A stretch of 64,000 bases of DNA from Pseudonocardiales bacterium (GCA_023252195.1 JAHEXI010000002.1:62001-126000); one strand, 5' to 3'. Numbered from the stretch's first letter, positions 55,437 through 64,000 are shown. Numbers and translations are program-made. Notes: generated by a model not told the origin, from the letters alone.

Positions 55437-56314
55437 GTGGGCAGAAACATCAAGGTTTCAGATATCTGCGGCGTCTTCCGTGGATCCGAGGCGGTCGCTG
55501 CCGGCGTGCTGACCGCTGACCAGCTACGCGGGCCCAGTTCCGCCGCCTGTACCGTGACGTCTACCTGCCCGCCGCGATGTCGGTCACTCATCCGGTGTGC
55601 TGCGAGGGCATAGCACTCACCTTGCCGGCGGCGGCGGTGATCACCGGCCGGTCGGCGGCCACCCTGCGGGGGATCCCGTTGGCCCGCGCTACCGATCCGG
55701 TCGAGATCGTCGCCCCGTTGGAGACGCAGATCGCACGACGCAGTGGCGTGGACGTCCGGCGCACCGACCTCGCCACCCACGAGAAGACGCAGTGGTCGCG
55801 AATCGGCCTGGCCACGCCGCTACGGATGTCCCTGGATCTGATACTCGACCGGGCGCTACCCGACGCGGTGGCTGACCTCGACGCGGTGCTTCGCACCGGG
55901 CTGATCGACCTTGGCGCACTTCGACGGTTGGTCACGCAGCGAAGCGACCGAGGCATCGTCGTGGCTCGCCGCGCGGTCGAGTTGGCCGACCCGCGAGCGG
56001 AGTCTCGGCCGGAGTCCCGAGTGCGGGTGCACCTGGTGCTCGCCGGCCTTGAGCCGGAGCCGCAGTACGTGATCCGAGATTGGCAGGGTGTGATCGCGAG
56101 AGTGGACTTGGGTTTCCCCCGCCAGCGGCTCGCCGTGGAATATGACGGAGAATGGCACGGAGAGTGGCGGCAGATCAGCGCCGACCGCGAGCGTCTCAAC
56201 CGGCTGCAGGCCGCTGGCTGGGACGTCCTGTTCGTCACCGCCCGCCAACTCCGTGATCCCCACAGCATGGTCGCCGCAGTCCGCACCGCCCTCGCCACCC
56301 GTCCCACCCGCTAA
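55437..56314 (+). pseudogene. DUF559/AbiEi-like protein with a frameshift
   Basis: N-terminal part from GTG 55437: ISDICGVFRGSEAVAAG-like start (VFRGSEAVAAGVLTADQLRG), the winged-helix domain seen in AbiEi-type antitoxin proteins. One base is missing in a C-run near 55535, after which the correct reading is QFRRLYRDVYLPA, then the frame open to 56314. This part has SAATLRGIPLARATDPVEIV, and at the end a DUF559 domain, LGFPRQRLAVEYDGEWHGEW with the Asp, and RLQAAGWDVLFVTARQL, similar to Vsr-like nucleases. A product starting at ATG 55577 could still contain the nuclease-like domain. Flanked by two palindromes of family C. Confidence 0.7.
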
Positions 56315-56339
56315 CCGCCTCGCTGACCCGCCCGCCCGT

Positions 56340-56401
56340 CCGACATGGGGACATATCGGGGCTAAGACGCCCCCAATAACCCCGATATGTCCCCATGTCG
56401 G
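56340..56401. repeat. Palindromic element C, copy 2
   Basis: A perfect 22-bp inverted repeat (56340-56361 and 56380-56401) with the core GGGGACATATCGGGG and an 18-base loop matching the copy at 55256-55320 at most positions. It lies between the 3' ends of the DUF559 gene and glgM and could terminate both. Confidence 0.85.
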
Positions 56402-56412
56402 GGGAAAGCGGG

Positions 56413-57567
56413 CTAGGAGAGGAGTCGTTGGTAGAGGGCGACGGTGCGGTCGGCTACTGCTGACCAGGAGAACTCGGTGATGGCGCGCTTGCGGCCGGCG
56501 TGGCCCATCGCCGCGACGCGATCCGGGTCGGCCAGGAGCTCATTGATGTCCTGCGCCAGCTGCCGCTGGAACCCTTCCAGGTCCTGTTCGTCATAGGACA
56601 CCAACAGGCCGGTGACGCCGTGGTCGACAACCTCTGGAATCCCCCCGACCGCGGAGGCGACTACCGCGGTACCGCAGGCCATCGCCTCGAGATTGACGAT
56701 TCCCAGCGGCTCGTAGACCGATGGGCAGGCGAACACGGTGGCCGCCGACAGCACCTGCCGGATGTCGGAGATGGGCAGCATGTCCGGCACCCAGATCACC
56801 CCCGGCCGGGACGCGGACAGCTCAGCCACGGCGGCGCGGGTTTCGGCTTCGATCTCCGAGGTATCCGGCGCGCCCGCACACAACAGCAACTGGGCGCCGC
56901 GGTCGATGTGATACGCCGCCGCCAGTAGGTGCCCGACTCCCTTCTGCCGGGTGATCCTGCCCACGAAGGCGACGATCGGCCGCGCTGGGTCGGCACCGAG
57001 CCGGCGAACCGCGTCGGTCTCCTGGACCGGGCGGTAAAGATCGGCGTCGATGCCGTTACGCACCACGTCCACCCGCTCGGGATGCACAGCGGGGTAGCAG
57101 TCCAATACGTCGGTACGCATGCCATCGCTGACTGCGATGATGGCGTCGGCGTGCTCGTAGGCGGTGCGTTCCACCCACGAGGACACCCGGTAACCACCGC
57201 CGAGCTGCTCGGCCTTCCACGGCCTGCGGGGCTCCAACGAGTGCGCTGTGACGACATGCGGCACGCCGTGCAGGGTCCGAGCCAGGTGGCCGGCCATATT
57301 GGCATACCAGGTATGCGAGTGCACCAGATCCACGCCGCTCAGTGCGTCGGCCATCGCCAGGTCCACTGACAAGGTCTGCAGGGCCGGGTTCGCATTGGCC
57401 AGCCCCGGTGCGACGGAGTGGTTATGCGCTTGCGGGCGGGGTGCGCCGAAGCAATGAACCTCGACCTCGCACCGCTCCCGCAGCTTGGGCACCAGCTGGC
57501 TGACGTGCACCCCGGCACCGCCGTACACCTCGGGCGGGTATTCCCGGGTCAGTACTCCGATGCGCAC
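56413..57567 (-). CDS. glgM: GT4 glycosyltransferase GlgM (glycogen/maltose-1-phosphate synthase)
   Basis: 384 residues, GTG start. GVLTREYPPEVYGGAGVHVS is the N-terminal ADP-glucose-side opening; DLVHSHTWYANMAGHLAR follows. The C-terminal Rossmann half has FVGRITRQKGVGHLLAAA and the donor-site motif PLGIVNLEAMACGTAVVASA. In mycobacteria the homologue (Rv1212c) makes maltose-1-phosphate from ADP-glucose and glucose-1-phosphate for alpha-glucan. The divergent glgC, 153 bp away, supplies ADP-glucose. Could be annotated glgA in other schemes. Confidence 0.9.
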   Translation of the reverse strand: MRIGVLTREYPPEVYGGAGVHVSQLVPKLRERCEVEVHCFGAPRPQAHNHSVAPGLANANPALQTLSVDLAMADALSGVDLVHSHTWYANMAGHLARTLHGVPHVVTAHSLEPRRPWKAEQLGGGYRVSSWVERTAYEHADAIIAVSDGMRTDVLDCYPAVHPERVDVVRNGIDADLYRPVQETDAVRRLGADPARPIVAFVGRITRQKGVGHLLAAAYHIDRGAQLLLCAGAPDTSEIEAETRAAVAELSASRPGVIWVPDMLPISDIRQVLSAATVFACPSVYEPLGIVNLEAMACGTAVVASAVGGIPEVVDHGVTGLLVSYDEQDLEGFQRQLAQDINELLADPDRVAAMGHAGRKRAITEFSWSAVADRTVALYQRLLS

Positions 57568-57720
57568 GCTGTGTCACGCTAGCGTCTGCACGGGTTGAGC
57601 CGGCAATCAGACCAGGCACTGGAGATGCTGGCACGCCAGCTCGCTAACCGGTGAACATTCAGTGACCGGGCGCGGATCTCACGTGGCTGCGCGGTGCGAC
57701 TGGGGCTAGGGTGACCAATT

Positions 57721-58938
57721 GTGAAGGGACAGCCGCACGTGCTGGGCATCGTTCTCGCCGGCGGTGAGGGAAAGCGGTTGTGGCCGCTGACGGCGGACCG
57801 GGCAAAGCCTGCCGTACCGTTCGGTGGCAACTATCGGCTGATCGACTTCGTGCTCTCTAATTTGGTCAATGCCGGATATATCCGGATCTGCGTGCTCACT
57901 CAATACAAGTCGCACTCGTTGGATCGGCACATCACGACAGCATGGCGGCTGTCGTCGATGCTGGGGCAGTACATCACCCCGGTGCCCGCGCAGCAGCGGC
58001 TCGGCCCGCGGTGGTACACCGGCAGTGCGGATGCGATCTTCCAATCGCTCAATCTTGTCTACGACGAAGCGCCGGAGTACATCGTTGTCTTCGGAGCCGA
58101 CCACGTGTACCGGATGGACCCATCGCAGATGGTGGAGCAGCACATCGCCACCGGTGCGGGCGTAACCGTCGCCGGCATTCGGGTACCGCGGGACCAGGCC
58201 AGCGCTTTCGGATGCATCGGCGCGGACGCCTCCGGCCGGATCATCGAGTTCCTGGAAAAGCCGGTAAGGCCACCGGGTACGCCGGACGACCCTGAGATGG
58301 CCTTCGCGTCGATGGGTAACTACGTCTTCACTACGAAGTTGCTGGTCTCCGCGCTACGCGCCGACGCCACCAACCAGGATTCCGATCACGACATGGGCGG
58401 CGACGTGATCCCTATGCTGGTGGATTGTGGCGAAGCGTCGGTTTATGACTTCGCCGACAACGTGGTGCCCGGCGCCACCGACCGGGACTGCGGGTACTGG
58501 CGCGATGTCGGCACGCTGGACGCCTACTACGACGCACACATGGATCTCGTGTCGGTGCACCCGGTGTTCAACCTCTACAACCAGGCGTGGGCGATCCGCA
58601 CCGCGATGCCCCCGCTGCCACCCGCGAAGTTCGTTCAGGGCGGCAGCGCCCAGGAGTCGATCGTGGGGGCGGGTTCGATCGTCTCCGCCGCTCAGGTGAG
58701 CCACTCGGTACTGTCCGGCGACGTGGTCGTCGAGGCTGGTGCCCACGTCGAGGGCAGCGTGCTGATGCCCGGGGTGCGGGTCGGCAAGGGTGCCATCGTG
58801 CGCCGGGCGATCCTGGACAAGAACGTGGTGATTCCCGACGGCGCCCAGGTCGGCATGGACCCCGACTTAGACCGGGAGCGCTACACCGTCAGCGGTGGCG
58901 GTGTCGTGGTGTTGGGCAAGGGAGCCCAAGCGGAGTAA
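57721..58938 (+). CDS. glgC: Glucose-1-phosphate adenylyltransferase GlgC
   Basis: 405 residues, GTG start. [20 protein letters not shown] holds the nucleotide-binding motif, then [43 protein letters not shown] and [11 protein letters not shown] are substrate-site blocks; [12 protein letters not shown] holds the sugar-phosphate Lys; [17 protein letters not shown] follows. The C-terminal beta-helix begins near residue 305 ([20 protein letters not shown]). Makes ADP-glucose, the regulated step of glycogen synthesis. Divergent from glgM as in mycobacteria. Confidence 0.96.
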   Translation: MKGQPHVLGIVLAGGEGKRLWPLTADRAKPAVPFGGNYRLIDFVLSNLVNAGYIRICVLTQYKSHSLDRHITTAWRLSSMLGQYITPVPAQQRLGPRWYTGSADAIFQSLNLVYDEAPEYIVVFGADHVYRMDPSQMVEQHIATGAGVTVAGIRVPRDQASAFGCIGADASGRIIEFLEKPVRPPGTPDDPEMAFASMGNYVFTTKLLVSALRADATNQDSDHDMGGDVIPMLVDCGEASVYDFADNVVPGATDRDCGYWRDVGTLDAYYDAHMDLVSVHPVFNLYNQAWAIRTAMPPLPPAKFVQGGSAQESIVGAGSIVSAAQVSHSVLSGDVVVEAGAHVEGSVLMPGVRVGKGAIVRRAILDKNVVIPDGAQVGMDPDLDRERYTVSGGGVVVLGKGAQAE

Positions 58939-58960
58939 GTCGATCGGCTAGCGTGGCCTG

Positions 58961-59527
58961 GTGCGAAGGGTGCCCTGGTGGGCTGTGCTGTCATCGGCCT
59001 GCGCTCCGGTGTTCCTGATCGGTGGCTGGCAACTTGCCGCAGCCCGCCAGCGGGGTGGTTTCGACCCGGTGAGGCAGACGATCAGTGAGCTGGCCGGCCG
59101 CGGCGCCACTGAACCGTGGATCATGACGACGGCCCTTGTCGGGGTCGGCGTGTGCTACGTGATCACGGCCGCTGGGCTGGCGACGGCGGCTATTCCGGGC
59201 CGCCTGCTGCTCGCCGCCGGGGGGGTTGCCACTGTAACGGTGGCGGCGTTACCGCTACCGGTCAGCGGGGATTCGCCAGCCCACGTCGTAGCGGCGACGG
59301 TCACCTTCGCCGCACTATCGCTGTGGCCCGTACTGGCGGTGCGGCGCGGCAGCACGCCCCGTCCCGCTGTCTGGCTGTCTGCCGCCGCGGTCCTGCTCGT
59401 CCTGCTCGGCTGGTTCGGGATCGACTCCTTCGGCGGGGGTTCCCGGATCGGACTGTCCGAACGCGTACTCGCCGCGGCCCAGGCACTGTGGCCGCTGGCG
59501 GCGGTGCTGCTGGCGCGCCGCCGCTGA
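58961..59527 (+). CDS. DUF998 membrane protein
   Basis: 188 residues, GTG start. Six predicted helices, beginning AVLSSACAPVFLIGGWQLAA. FDPVRQTISELAGRGATEPW is the conserved DUF998 segment between helices 1 and 2. Later helices include GVGVCYVITAAGLATAA and VVAATVTFAALSLWPVLAV. DUF998 proteins are uncharacterised membrane proteins, distantly like rhomboid-less or cytochrome-like bundles; function unknown. 22 bp behind glgC and probably cotranscribed. Confidence 0.85.
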   Translation: MRRVPWWAVLSSACAPVFLIGGWQLAAARQRGGFDPVRQTISELAGRGATEPWIMTTALVGVGVCYVITAAGLATAAIPGRLLLAAGGVATVTVAALPLPVSGDSPAHVVAATVTFAALSLWPVLAVRRGSTPRPAVWLSAAAVLLVLLGWFGIDSFGGGSRIGLSERVLAAAQALWPLAAVLLARRR

Positions 59528-59569
59528 AGCCCCCGCCGTCGGGATGCGACAGTGTGGTCCAATTCGCTC

Positions 59570-60454
59570 ATGACAGCCGCAGAGCAGCCGTCCCCCCAGC
59601 CGGCGACCGGCTCACTCACCGAGGCGATCGTCGGCTACTACGACCAAACCTGGCTCGACTATCGAATACTGTGGCTCAACAGAGACAACCTGGCCGTGCA
59701 CTTCGGCTACACCGATGACAGCACCCATAGCCATACCGATGCCCTGAAGAACATGAACCGGGTGCTGGCCGATCGGGTACGGATCCAGCCCGGCGAGCGC
59801 GTCCTGGATGCGGGCTGCGGCGTCGGCGGCAGCAGCCTGTGGCTGGCCACCGAGCGCGGCGCCGAGGTGGTCGGGATCACGTTGGCCGCCAGGCAAGCTG
59901 CGATGGCACGGGGTCACGCCGTGCGGCGAGGCGTGACCGACCGCGTGCAGTTCGAGGTGGCCGACTTCACCGCGACGCCCTTCCCGGACGCGGCTTTCGA
60001 CATCGTGTGGGCAGTGGAGAGCCTGTGCCACGCCCCCAGCAAGGCTGCCTTCTACCGGGAGGCTGCTCGGCTGCTGCGTCCCGGTGGACGGGTGGTCGTC
60101 GCCGACTTCGTCCGGGCTGCCCGCCCGCTGGACTTGACCGGCGAGCGGATGCTGCACGAATGGCTCGACGGCTGGGCCGTCCCGGACATCGACACTCCGG
60201 GTGAGCACCTGGAGCACCTGGCTTCCGCCGGTTTCGCCGAGTCCCGGCTCGATGACGTGACCACTCATACCCGCCCGTCCCTACGCCGGTTGTATCGGAT
60301 GGCCTATTGGACCTATCCGCTGGCCGTGCTCGGCCGCGTGACGGGAGCTCGATCGGAGGTCCAGCACGGCAATGTGATCGCCTCGATACGCCAGTATCAA
60401 GCGCTTCGCCGCGATGCGTGGTTCTACAGCATCCTCTCGGCCACCAAACCCTGA
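59570..60454 (+). CDS. SAM-dependent methyltransferase, class I
   Basis: 294 residues from ATG 59570. SAM motif I is VLDAGCGVGGSSLWLAT near residue 85; motif II GAEVVGITLAARQAA; acidic DFTATPFPDAAFDIVWAVES; the post-I helix RLLRPGGRVVVADFVRA. The N-terminus VGYYDQTWLDYRILWLNRDN, then LAVHFGYTDD resembles tocopherol/sterol and cyclopropane-type C-methyltransferases. The substrate is probably hydrophobic or a sugar-lipid, but cannot be told. No membrane helix. Convergent with the O-methyltransferase gene across a repeat cluster. Confidence 0.88.
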   Translation: MTAAEQPSPQPATGSLTEAIVGYYDQTWLDYRILWLNRDNLAVHFGYTDDSTHSHTDALKNMNRVLADRVRIQPGERVLDAGCGVGGSSLWLATERGAEVVGITLAARQAAMARGHAVRRGVTDRVQFEVADFTATPFPDAAFDIVWAVESLCHAPSKAAFYREAARLLRPGGRVVVADFVRAARPLDLTGERMLHEWLDGWAVPDIDTPGEHLEHLASAGFAESRLDDVTTHTRPSLRRLYRMAYWTYPLAVLGRVTGARSEVQHGNVIASIRQYQALRRDAWFYSILSATKP

Positions 60455-60470
60455 CCTATGTCGCAGGTCC

Positions 60471-60594
60471 GGAACCGTCATCCGGCTCCGAATGGCGACC
60501 AGAGCGCGCCCGGAACCGTCATCCGGCTCCGAATGGCGACCAGAGCGCGCCCGGAACCGTCATCCGGCTCCGAATGGCGGTTCCGGGCGCGCTA
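60471..60594. repeat. 41-bp tandem repeat ending in a hairpin
   Basis: Units start at 60471, 60512 and 60553 with GGAACCGTCATCCGGCTCCG; the first two are full 41-bp copies and the third is cut after 27 bases. It is followed by CGGTTCCGGGCGCGCT (60579-60594), which pairs perfectly with AGCGCGCCCGGAACCG (60545-60560). The hairpin sits between two convergent genes and can act as a two-way terminator. Confidence 0.85.
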
Positions 60595-61257
60595 CTAGGT
60601 GCGCAGGGCAAGTAGCAGGCCGTCACCTAGCGGGAGCATCAGCGGGATGAGGGTTTCGTCGTCGCGCACCATGGCGCCGATCTCGCGCAGGGCAGTGCAG
60701 GACGGGTCGCGATACGCCGGATCGGCCACCCTGCCACTCCGCAAGGCGTTGTCGAACGCGATCACCCCGCCGGGGCGTAGCAACCGCACACCGGCCTCCA
60801 GGTAGCGTGGGTACTCGGGCTCGGCGGCGTCGACGAAGACCAGGTCGTAGCCGCCGTCAGTGAGCCGGGGCAGCACGTCCAGGGCTTGCCCCATGATCAG
60901 GCGATAGCGCGACGGCGGGAACCCGGCCTCGGTGAACGTCTGCCTGGCGGCGCGTTGGTGCTCGGGTTCGACGTCGATGGAGGTGAGCACCCCGTCGGAG
61001 GTCATTCCCCGCAGTAGCCACAGTCCGCTGATGCCCGCGCCGGTACCAATCTCGACCACGGCGCGGGCGGCGAGTGCGCTGGCCAGAAACCGCAGCGCGG
61101 CGCCGCCGGCCGGCCCGATCGGAGTGCAGCCCCACTCCTGGGCGCGCTCGCGGGCCGCGGCCAGTAACTCGTCCTCGGCGACGAAGCTCTCCAGGTACTC
61201 GCGCACGGCGCTACCGGACAGGGCAGGCGGTCCGCCTGGGCTGCCGGTCGACCTCAC
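60595..61257 (-). CDS. O-methyltransferase (Rv1220c-like)
   Basis: 220 residues. O-methyltransferase family 3 features: SAM motif AVVEIGTGAGISGLWLLRGM near residue 66, GVLTSIDVEPEHQRAARQTF near 92, DLVFVDAAEPEYPRYLEAGV near 138 with the metal Asp, and VIAFDNALRSGRVADPAY near 170 with the next metal Asp/Asn pair. Probably a Mg-dependent catechol-type O-methyltransferase; the natural substrate is unknown. Divergent from sigE, exactly as in mycobacteria. Its last codon touches the hairpin at 60579-60594. Confidence 0.9.
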   Translation of the reverse strand: MRSTGSPGGPPALSGSAVREYLESFVAEDELLAAARERAQEWGCTPIGPAGGAALRFLASALAARAVVEIGTGAGISGLWLLRGMTSDGVLTSIDVEPEHQRAARQTFTEAGFPPSRYRLIMGQALDVLPRLTDGGYDLVFVDAAEPEYPRYLEAGVRLLRPGGVIAFDNALRSGRVADPAYRDPSCTALREIGAMVRDDETLIPLMLPLGDGLLLALRT

Positions 61258-61456
61258 GCTGCGCAGCGTAGCGCCGCGGTGTGTGCCATCTGAGCGACGC
61301 CGCGCCGGATCAGCGGAACCGTCTCGACCAGCTTACTCTTAGGATCTTCTTAGCCGCCCCTTACCCAGGTCACACGCTTGCCCACCATCATAGAAGCGGG
61401 ATTCGTTGCGGATCGGTTTGCCGGGTTTCCTGCCCGGGCATCCGTGGGGAGATCTC

Positions 61457-61483
61457 GGAAACATTGGCCGCCATCTCCGCGTT
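61457..61483 (+). promoter_or_regulatory. Putative ECF-type promoter of sigE
   Basis: GGAAAC (61457-61462), a 17-base spacer and CGTT (61480-61483), the -35/-10 pattern preferred by SigE/SigH-like ECF sigma factors. It lies 65 bp upstream of the sigE ATG, so sigE may be autoregulated. Confidence 0.4.
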
Positions 61484-61547
61484 GCACTACCCGTGAGTGC
61501 CTGTGACCGGCGTCCTGTCGTCAACCCGGAGGTGTGAGACCCAGCCA

Positions 61548-62156
61548 ATGGCTACCCAGACTCGCTTTCGCGGTCCTGCTGCTCCTGGGCAGGCGATTTC
61601 CCTCGACCATGCACAGGACGAGGCAACTCGGGCAGCCGAGGCATGGGTACCGCCCTCATGGGATCAGGTTGTGCGCGAGCATGCCGACCGGGTCTACCGG
61701 TTGGCCTACCGGCTGTCGGGCAATCCGCACGACGCGGAGGACCTCACCCAGGAAACGTTCATCCGGGTGTTTCGTAGCCTGGGGTCCTACAAGCCCGGCA
61801 CGTTCGAGGGCTGGCTGCACCGGATCACGACGAACCTGTTCCTGGACATGGTGCGTCGACGTGCCCGGCTGCGGATGGAGGGCCTGCCTGAGGACACCGA
61901 CCGGCTCGTCGGCGATGGGCCGAGCCCGGAGCAGGTCTACGTTGCGACCCACCTCGATCCGGATCTGCAGCAGGCATTGGACGACCTCGCACCAGAATTC
62001 CGCGCGGCTGTCGTACTCTGTGACGTAGAGGGTCTGTCTTACGAGGAGATCGGCGCCACGCTCGGGGTGAAGCTCGGGACGGTTCGTAGCCGGATCCACC
62101 GCGGCAGGCAGGCGCTCAAGGCGGCGCTCGAAAAGCGACGCGCCGACGCTGAGTAA
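61548..62156 (+). CDS. sigE: ECF sigma factor SigE
   Basis: 202 residues from ATG 61548; GTG 61497 would add 17 residues. Sigma region 2: [40 protein letters not shown] and [20 protein letters not shown]. Region 4: [20 protein letters not shown], then [20 protein letters not shown]. Directs RNA polymerase to envelope-stress genes. rseA (anti-sigma) and htrA follow in the same order as in M. tuberculosis Rv1221-Rv1223, which supports SigE. Gap to rseA 9 bp. Confidence 0.93.
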   Translation: MATQTRFRGPAAPGQAISLDHAQDEATRAAEAWVPPSWDQVVREHADRVYRLAYRLSGNPHDAEDLTQETFIRVFRSLGSYKPGTFEGWLHRITTNLFLDMVRRRARLRMEGLPEDTDRLVGDGPSPEQVYVATHLDPDLQQALDDLAPEFRAAVVLCDVEGLSYEEIGATLGVKLGTVRSRIHRGRQALKAALEKRRADAE

Positions 62157-62165
62157 GGAGGCTGG

Positions 62166-62585
62166 ATGACGGACCTGCGGGGCCGCAGCTTCTCGGACTT
62201 GGTAGCGAGCCTCAACGCCGGACAGCACCTGGCAGTCGACGCCGTGGTGGCGTTCGTCGACGGAGAGTTAGGGCCGGTTGCTCGTGACCGTGCCACCGCT
62301 CACCTCGCCATGTGCCAGTCCTGTGCCGCGGAGGTCGCCGCGCAACACCAGGCCCGCAGTGTGGTCCGTTCGGCGCAGTGTCCACCGGCCCCGGCCGACT
62401 TGCTCGCTGCGCTGCGCGAGATTCCGCAGACCGCAGACCTGCCCACCGCGCCGGCCGGGCTGGCGGTGACGGCCGAGGGCACTATCGTCGAGCTCGCTGA
62501 CCCGAGCCTGGCCCCCGGCCCGCTAGGTGCGAGCCCGCGTTGGGGGGCCGGACCGTCGGTACTCGGTCGTTGGATCGGGCGATAA
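62166..62585 (+). CDS. rseA: Anti-sigma-E factor RseA (zinc-associated)
   Basis: 139 residues. The zinc-associated anti-sigma motif is RATAHLAMCQSCAAEVAAQH (His-x3-Cys-x2-Cys) near residue 45, preceded by HLAVDAVVAFVDGELGPVAR, which binds the sigma factor. The C-terminal third is Pro/Ala/Gly-rich and probably disordered. No membrane helix is apparent, so it is soluble as in mycobacteria, where phosphorylation and ClpC1P2 degradation release SigE. AAGGAGG lies just before the ATG. Confidence 0.92.
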   Translation: MTDLRGRSFSDLVASLNAGQHLAVDAVVAFVDGELGPVARDRATAHLAMCQSCAAEVAAQHQARSVVRSAQCPPAPADLLAALREIPQTADLPTAPAGLAVTAEGTIVELADPSLAPGPLGASPRWGAGPSVLGRWIGR

Positions 62586-62657
62586 CCGCGCTACGTACAT
62601 TTCACCAGGGCGCGGGAAGACTGGCTGATCGCCAGTGCCCGCCTGACCCAGGAGACC

Positions 62658-64000
62658 ATGGCCACGTCGCAGGATCACGACGCCTACCGGCCCTTCACCA
62701 CAGAAGGGCATCCGGGGCCGCCTCCGTTCGTCCCGAGACCGGCGCCGCAGCCCGCGGTTGAGCCGGCCGCGGCGGAACTGTTCGGTCGACCCTCTGGAGT
62801 GATCGGGGCGTTTGCCGATCAGCCCGCGGGACCCATCCGTCAATGGGCTGCCGCGCCGCCGACCCCGGAGGCGTTGGAAGCCGCGTTCGGTAGGCCGTCG
62901 CGGTCCGATGAGCAGTTGCAACGGCCTCCAGGGCGCAACGGAGCGCGACCCTCGCCAGGATTGGCAGGGGAAGACGACTTCTGGCCGCAAGGAGCCGCGC
63001 GTGACCCGTGGCGTGATCCCTGGGCTGCGGCGGTGCTCGCCGACCCCGCAATAGGGCAGCGCGATGTCAACGCCGACGAACCGCCGCGGCCAGGAGCCCG
63101 GCTGAGCGTGGCGGAAGTGCTGTTCGGTCGTCGGGTAACCAACCGAGCGCTCGTCGCGCTGGCGGCGGTGGCGTTGCTGATCGGTGGAGTCGGCGGACTC
63201 GTGGGCCGGCTCACCGCCGAGGGCGGCACCCTGCTCAACGATCCAGGTATCACACTGTCGCAGGTGCAGCCGGCGATCGACCGACCAGCCGGCTCGGTGG
63301 CGGCGGTAGCCGGTCGGGTACTGCCCGCGGTGGTGTCCCTGGAGTTCCGAGTCGGGGATCAGGGCGGTTTCGGCTCGGGTGTGGTGATCGACGGCCACGG
63401 ATACCTGCTGACGAACAATCACGTAGTGGCCCCCGCCGCGGATATCCCGCACGCCACTCTGGAAGCGGTGTTCAGTGACGGCACCCGACTGCCGGCGCGG
63501 ATCGTGGGCCGGGATCCCAAGACCGACCTCGCTGTGGTCAAGGTCGAGGTCGCCAACGCGACGGTAGCCCAGCTCGGCCGCTCATCGACGCTGAAGCCGG
63601 GCGACCCGGTTATCGCCATCGGTTCTCCACTCGGCCTCGCCGGCACGGTGACCAGCGGCATCGTCAGCGCGGTAAACCGGCCAGTGCGGTTGGAGGCGGA
63701 GGGAAGTAATGGCAACGCGGTGATCGACGCGATCCAGACTGACGCGGCGATCAACCCGGGCAACTCCGGTGGGGCGTTGGTGGATGGTGCGGGCGCGGTA
63801 GTGGGCATCAACACCGCGATCCGCACTCTGGGCGCCGTCGAAGGCGGGGGATCGATCGGTCTCGGCTTCGCCATCCCGATCGATACGGCCAGAACGATCG
63901 CCCAAGAGCTGATCCGCACCGGGCATTACCAGCACGCCGATCTGGGCGTCAACGCCGCGTCGGTGACCGACGGCAAGTCCGACGGTGCCCGAGTGCAGAA
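62658..64000 (+). CDS. htrA: HtrA-family serine protease, 3' end outside window
   Basis: At least 447 residues from ATG 62658 (CAGGAGA upstream). A long cytoplasmic Pro-rich N-terminus of about 165 residues precedes one membrane helix (LVALAAVALLIGGVGGLVG). The trypsin-like domain begins near residue 215 (VLPAVVSLEFRVGD). Catalytic His in LLTNNHVVAPA, Asp in PKTDLAVVKVE, Ser in INPGNSGGALVDGAG. The PDZ domain starts at the window edge (LGVNAASVTDG). Membrane-anchored envelope-stress protease, in the sigE-rseA-htrA order of mycobacteria. Confidence 0.93.
   Translation, partial: MATSQDHDAYRPFTTEGHPGPPPFVPRPAPQPAVEPAAAELFGRPSGVIGAFADQPAGPIRQWAAAPPTPEALEAAFGRPSRSDEQLQRPPGRNGARPSPGLAGEDDFWPQGAARDPWRDPWAAAVLADPAIGQRDVNADEPPRPGARLSVAEVLFGRRVTNRALVALAAVALLIGGVGGLVGRLTAEGGTLLNDPGITLSQVQPAIDRPAGSVAAVAGRVLPAVVSLEFRVGDQGGFGSGVVIDGHGYLLTNNHVVAPAADIPHATLEAVFSDGTRLPARIVGRDPKTDLAVVKVEVANATVAQLGRSSTLKPGDPVIAIGSPLGLAGTVTSGIVSAVNRPVRLEAEGSNGNAVIDAIQTDAAINPGNSGGALVDGAGAVVGINTAIRTLGAVEGGGSIGLGFAIPIDTARTIAQELIRTGHYQHADLGVNAASVTDGKSDGARVQ

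Noticed and set aside
60471-60594. CRISPR-like array
   Set aside because: The units abut directly with no variable spacers, only two and a half copies exist, and no cas gene is present.

Overview
The window is high-GC DNA from an actinobacterium, most likely of the Mycobacteriales/Pseudonocardiales group. Several blocks keep a gene order I know from Mycobacterium tuberculosis: etfB-etfA-cysteine desulfurase-mnmA-MetE-like-ligA (compare Rv3029c to Rv3014c), mshB-membrane protein-ferredoxin-dapC (compare Rv1170 to Rv1178), and dapD/dapE-LOG-gpgS-DivIVA-like-tagI-DUF3117-glgM/glgC-O-methyltransferase-sigE-rseA-htrA (compare Rv1201c to Rv1223). Mycothiol synthesis (mshB) and methylglucose lipopolysaccharide/glycogen genes (gpgS, glgM, glgC) fit this placement. 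I saw no rRNA, tRNA, CRISPR array or prophage.

Positions 1-10,900 are a decayed defence island. It opens with the 3' end of a DUF222/HNH nuclease gene. Next comes a wrecked DISARM pair, drmA and drmB. The 5' half of drmA lies on the minus strand (3925 to 1039) and the 3' half on the plus strand (4779 to 6498). Flipping the segment 1039-4778 rejoins them in frame, so a 3.74-kb inversion split the gene. drmA also carries an IS701-family insertion, a 4-bp duplication, a TGG-to-TGA stop, a missing helicase C-terminal core and a late frameshift. drmB has at least four frameshifts. The IS is itself dead. An apparently intact RHH/MazF toxin-antitoxin pair rode along inside the inverted segment. Downstream is a two-gene unit (a DUF4365 nuclease-like protein and a partner of unknown function) whose partner is also frameshifted.

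Positions 10,900-14,300 hold an ECF sigma/companion/Dyp-peroxidase operon divergent from a TetR regulator, with palindromes between them. Positions 14,300-26,100 are housekeeping genes interrupted by two tandem small-peptide genes (18967-19443) with a shared motif and no recognised function. Positions 26,100-27,900 are a small accessory patch with two VapBC-type modules and an acetyltransferase remnant.

Positions 27,900-40,700 hold two complete oligopeptide ABC importers arranged divergently. In the minus-strand copy the two ATPases are fused, and a palindromic element lies exactly at the fusion point. The same element also supplies the stop codon of dapE. Positions 40,700-49,970 carry mycothiol, diaminopimelate and glucosylglycerate genes. 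Positions 49,970-56,400 contain an aminopeptidase, an epimerase, a large membrane/GT2 glycosyltransferase fusion, GtrA, and a frameshifted DUF559 gene flanked by twin palindromes. Positions 56,400-64,000 hold the glycogen genes, two methyltransferases and the sigE-rseA-htrA envelope-stress module; htrA is cut by the window edge. At least four families of interspersed palindromes or short repeats recur in the intergenic spaces.
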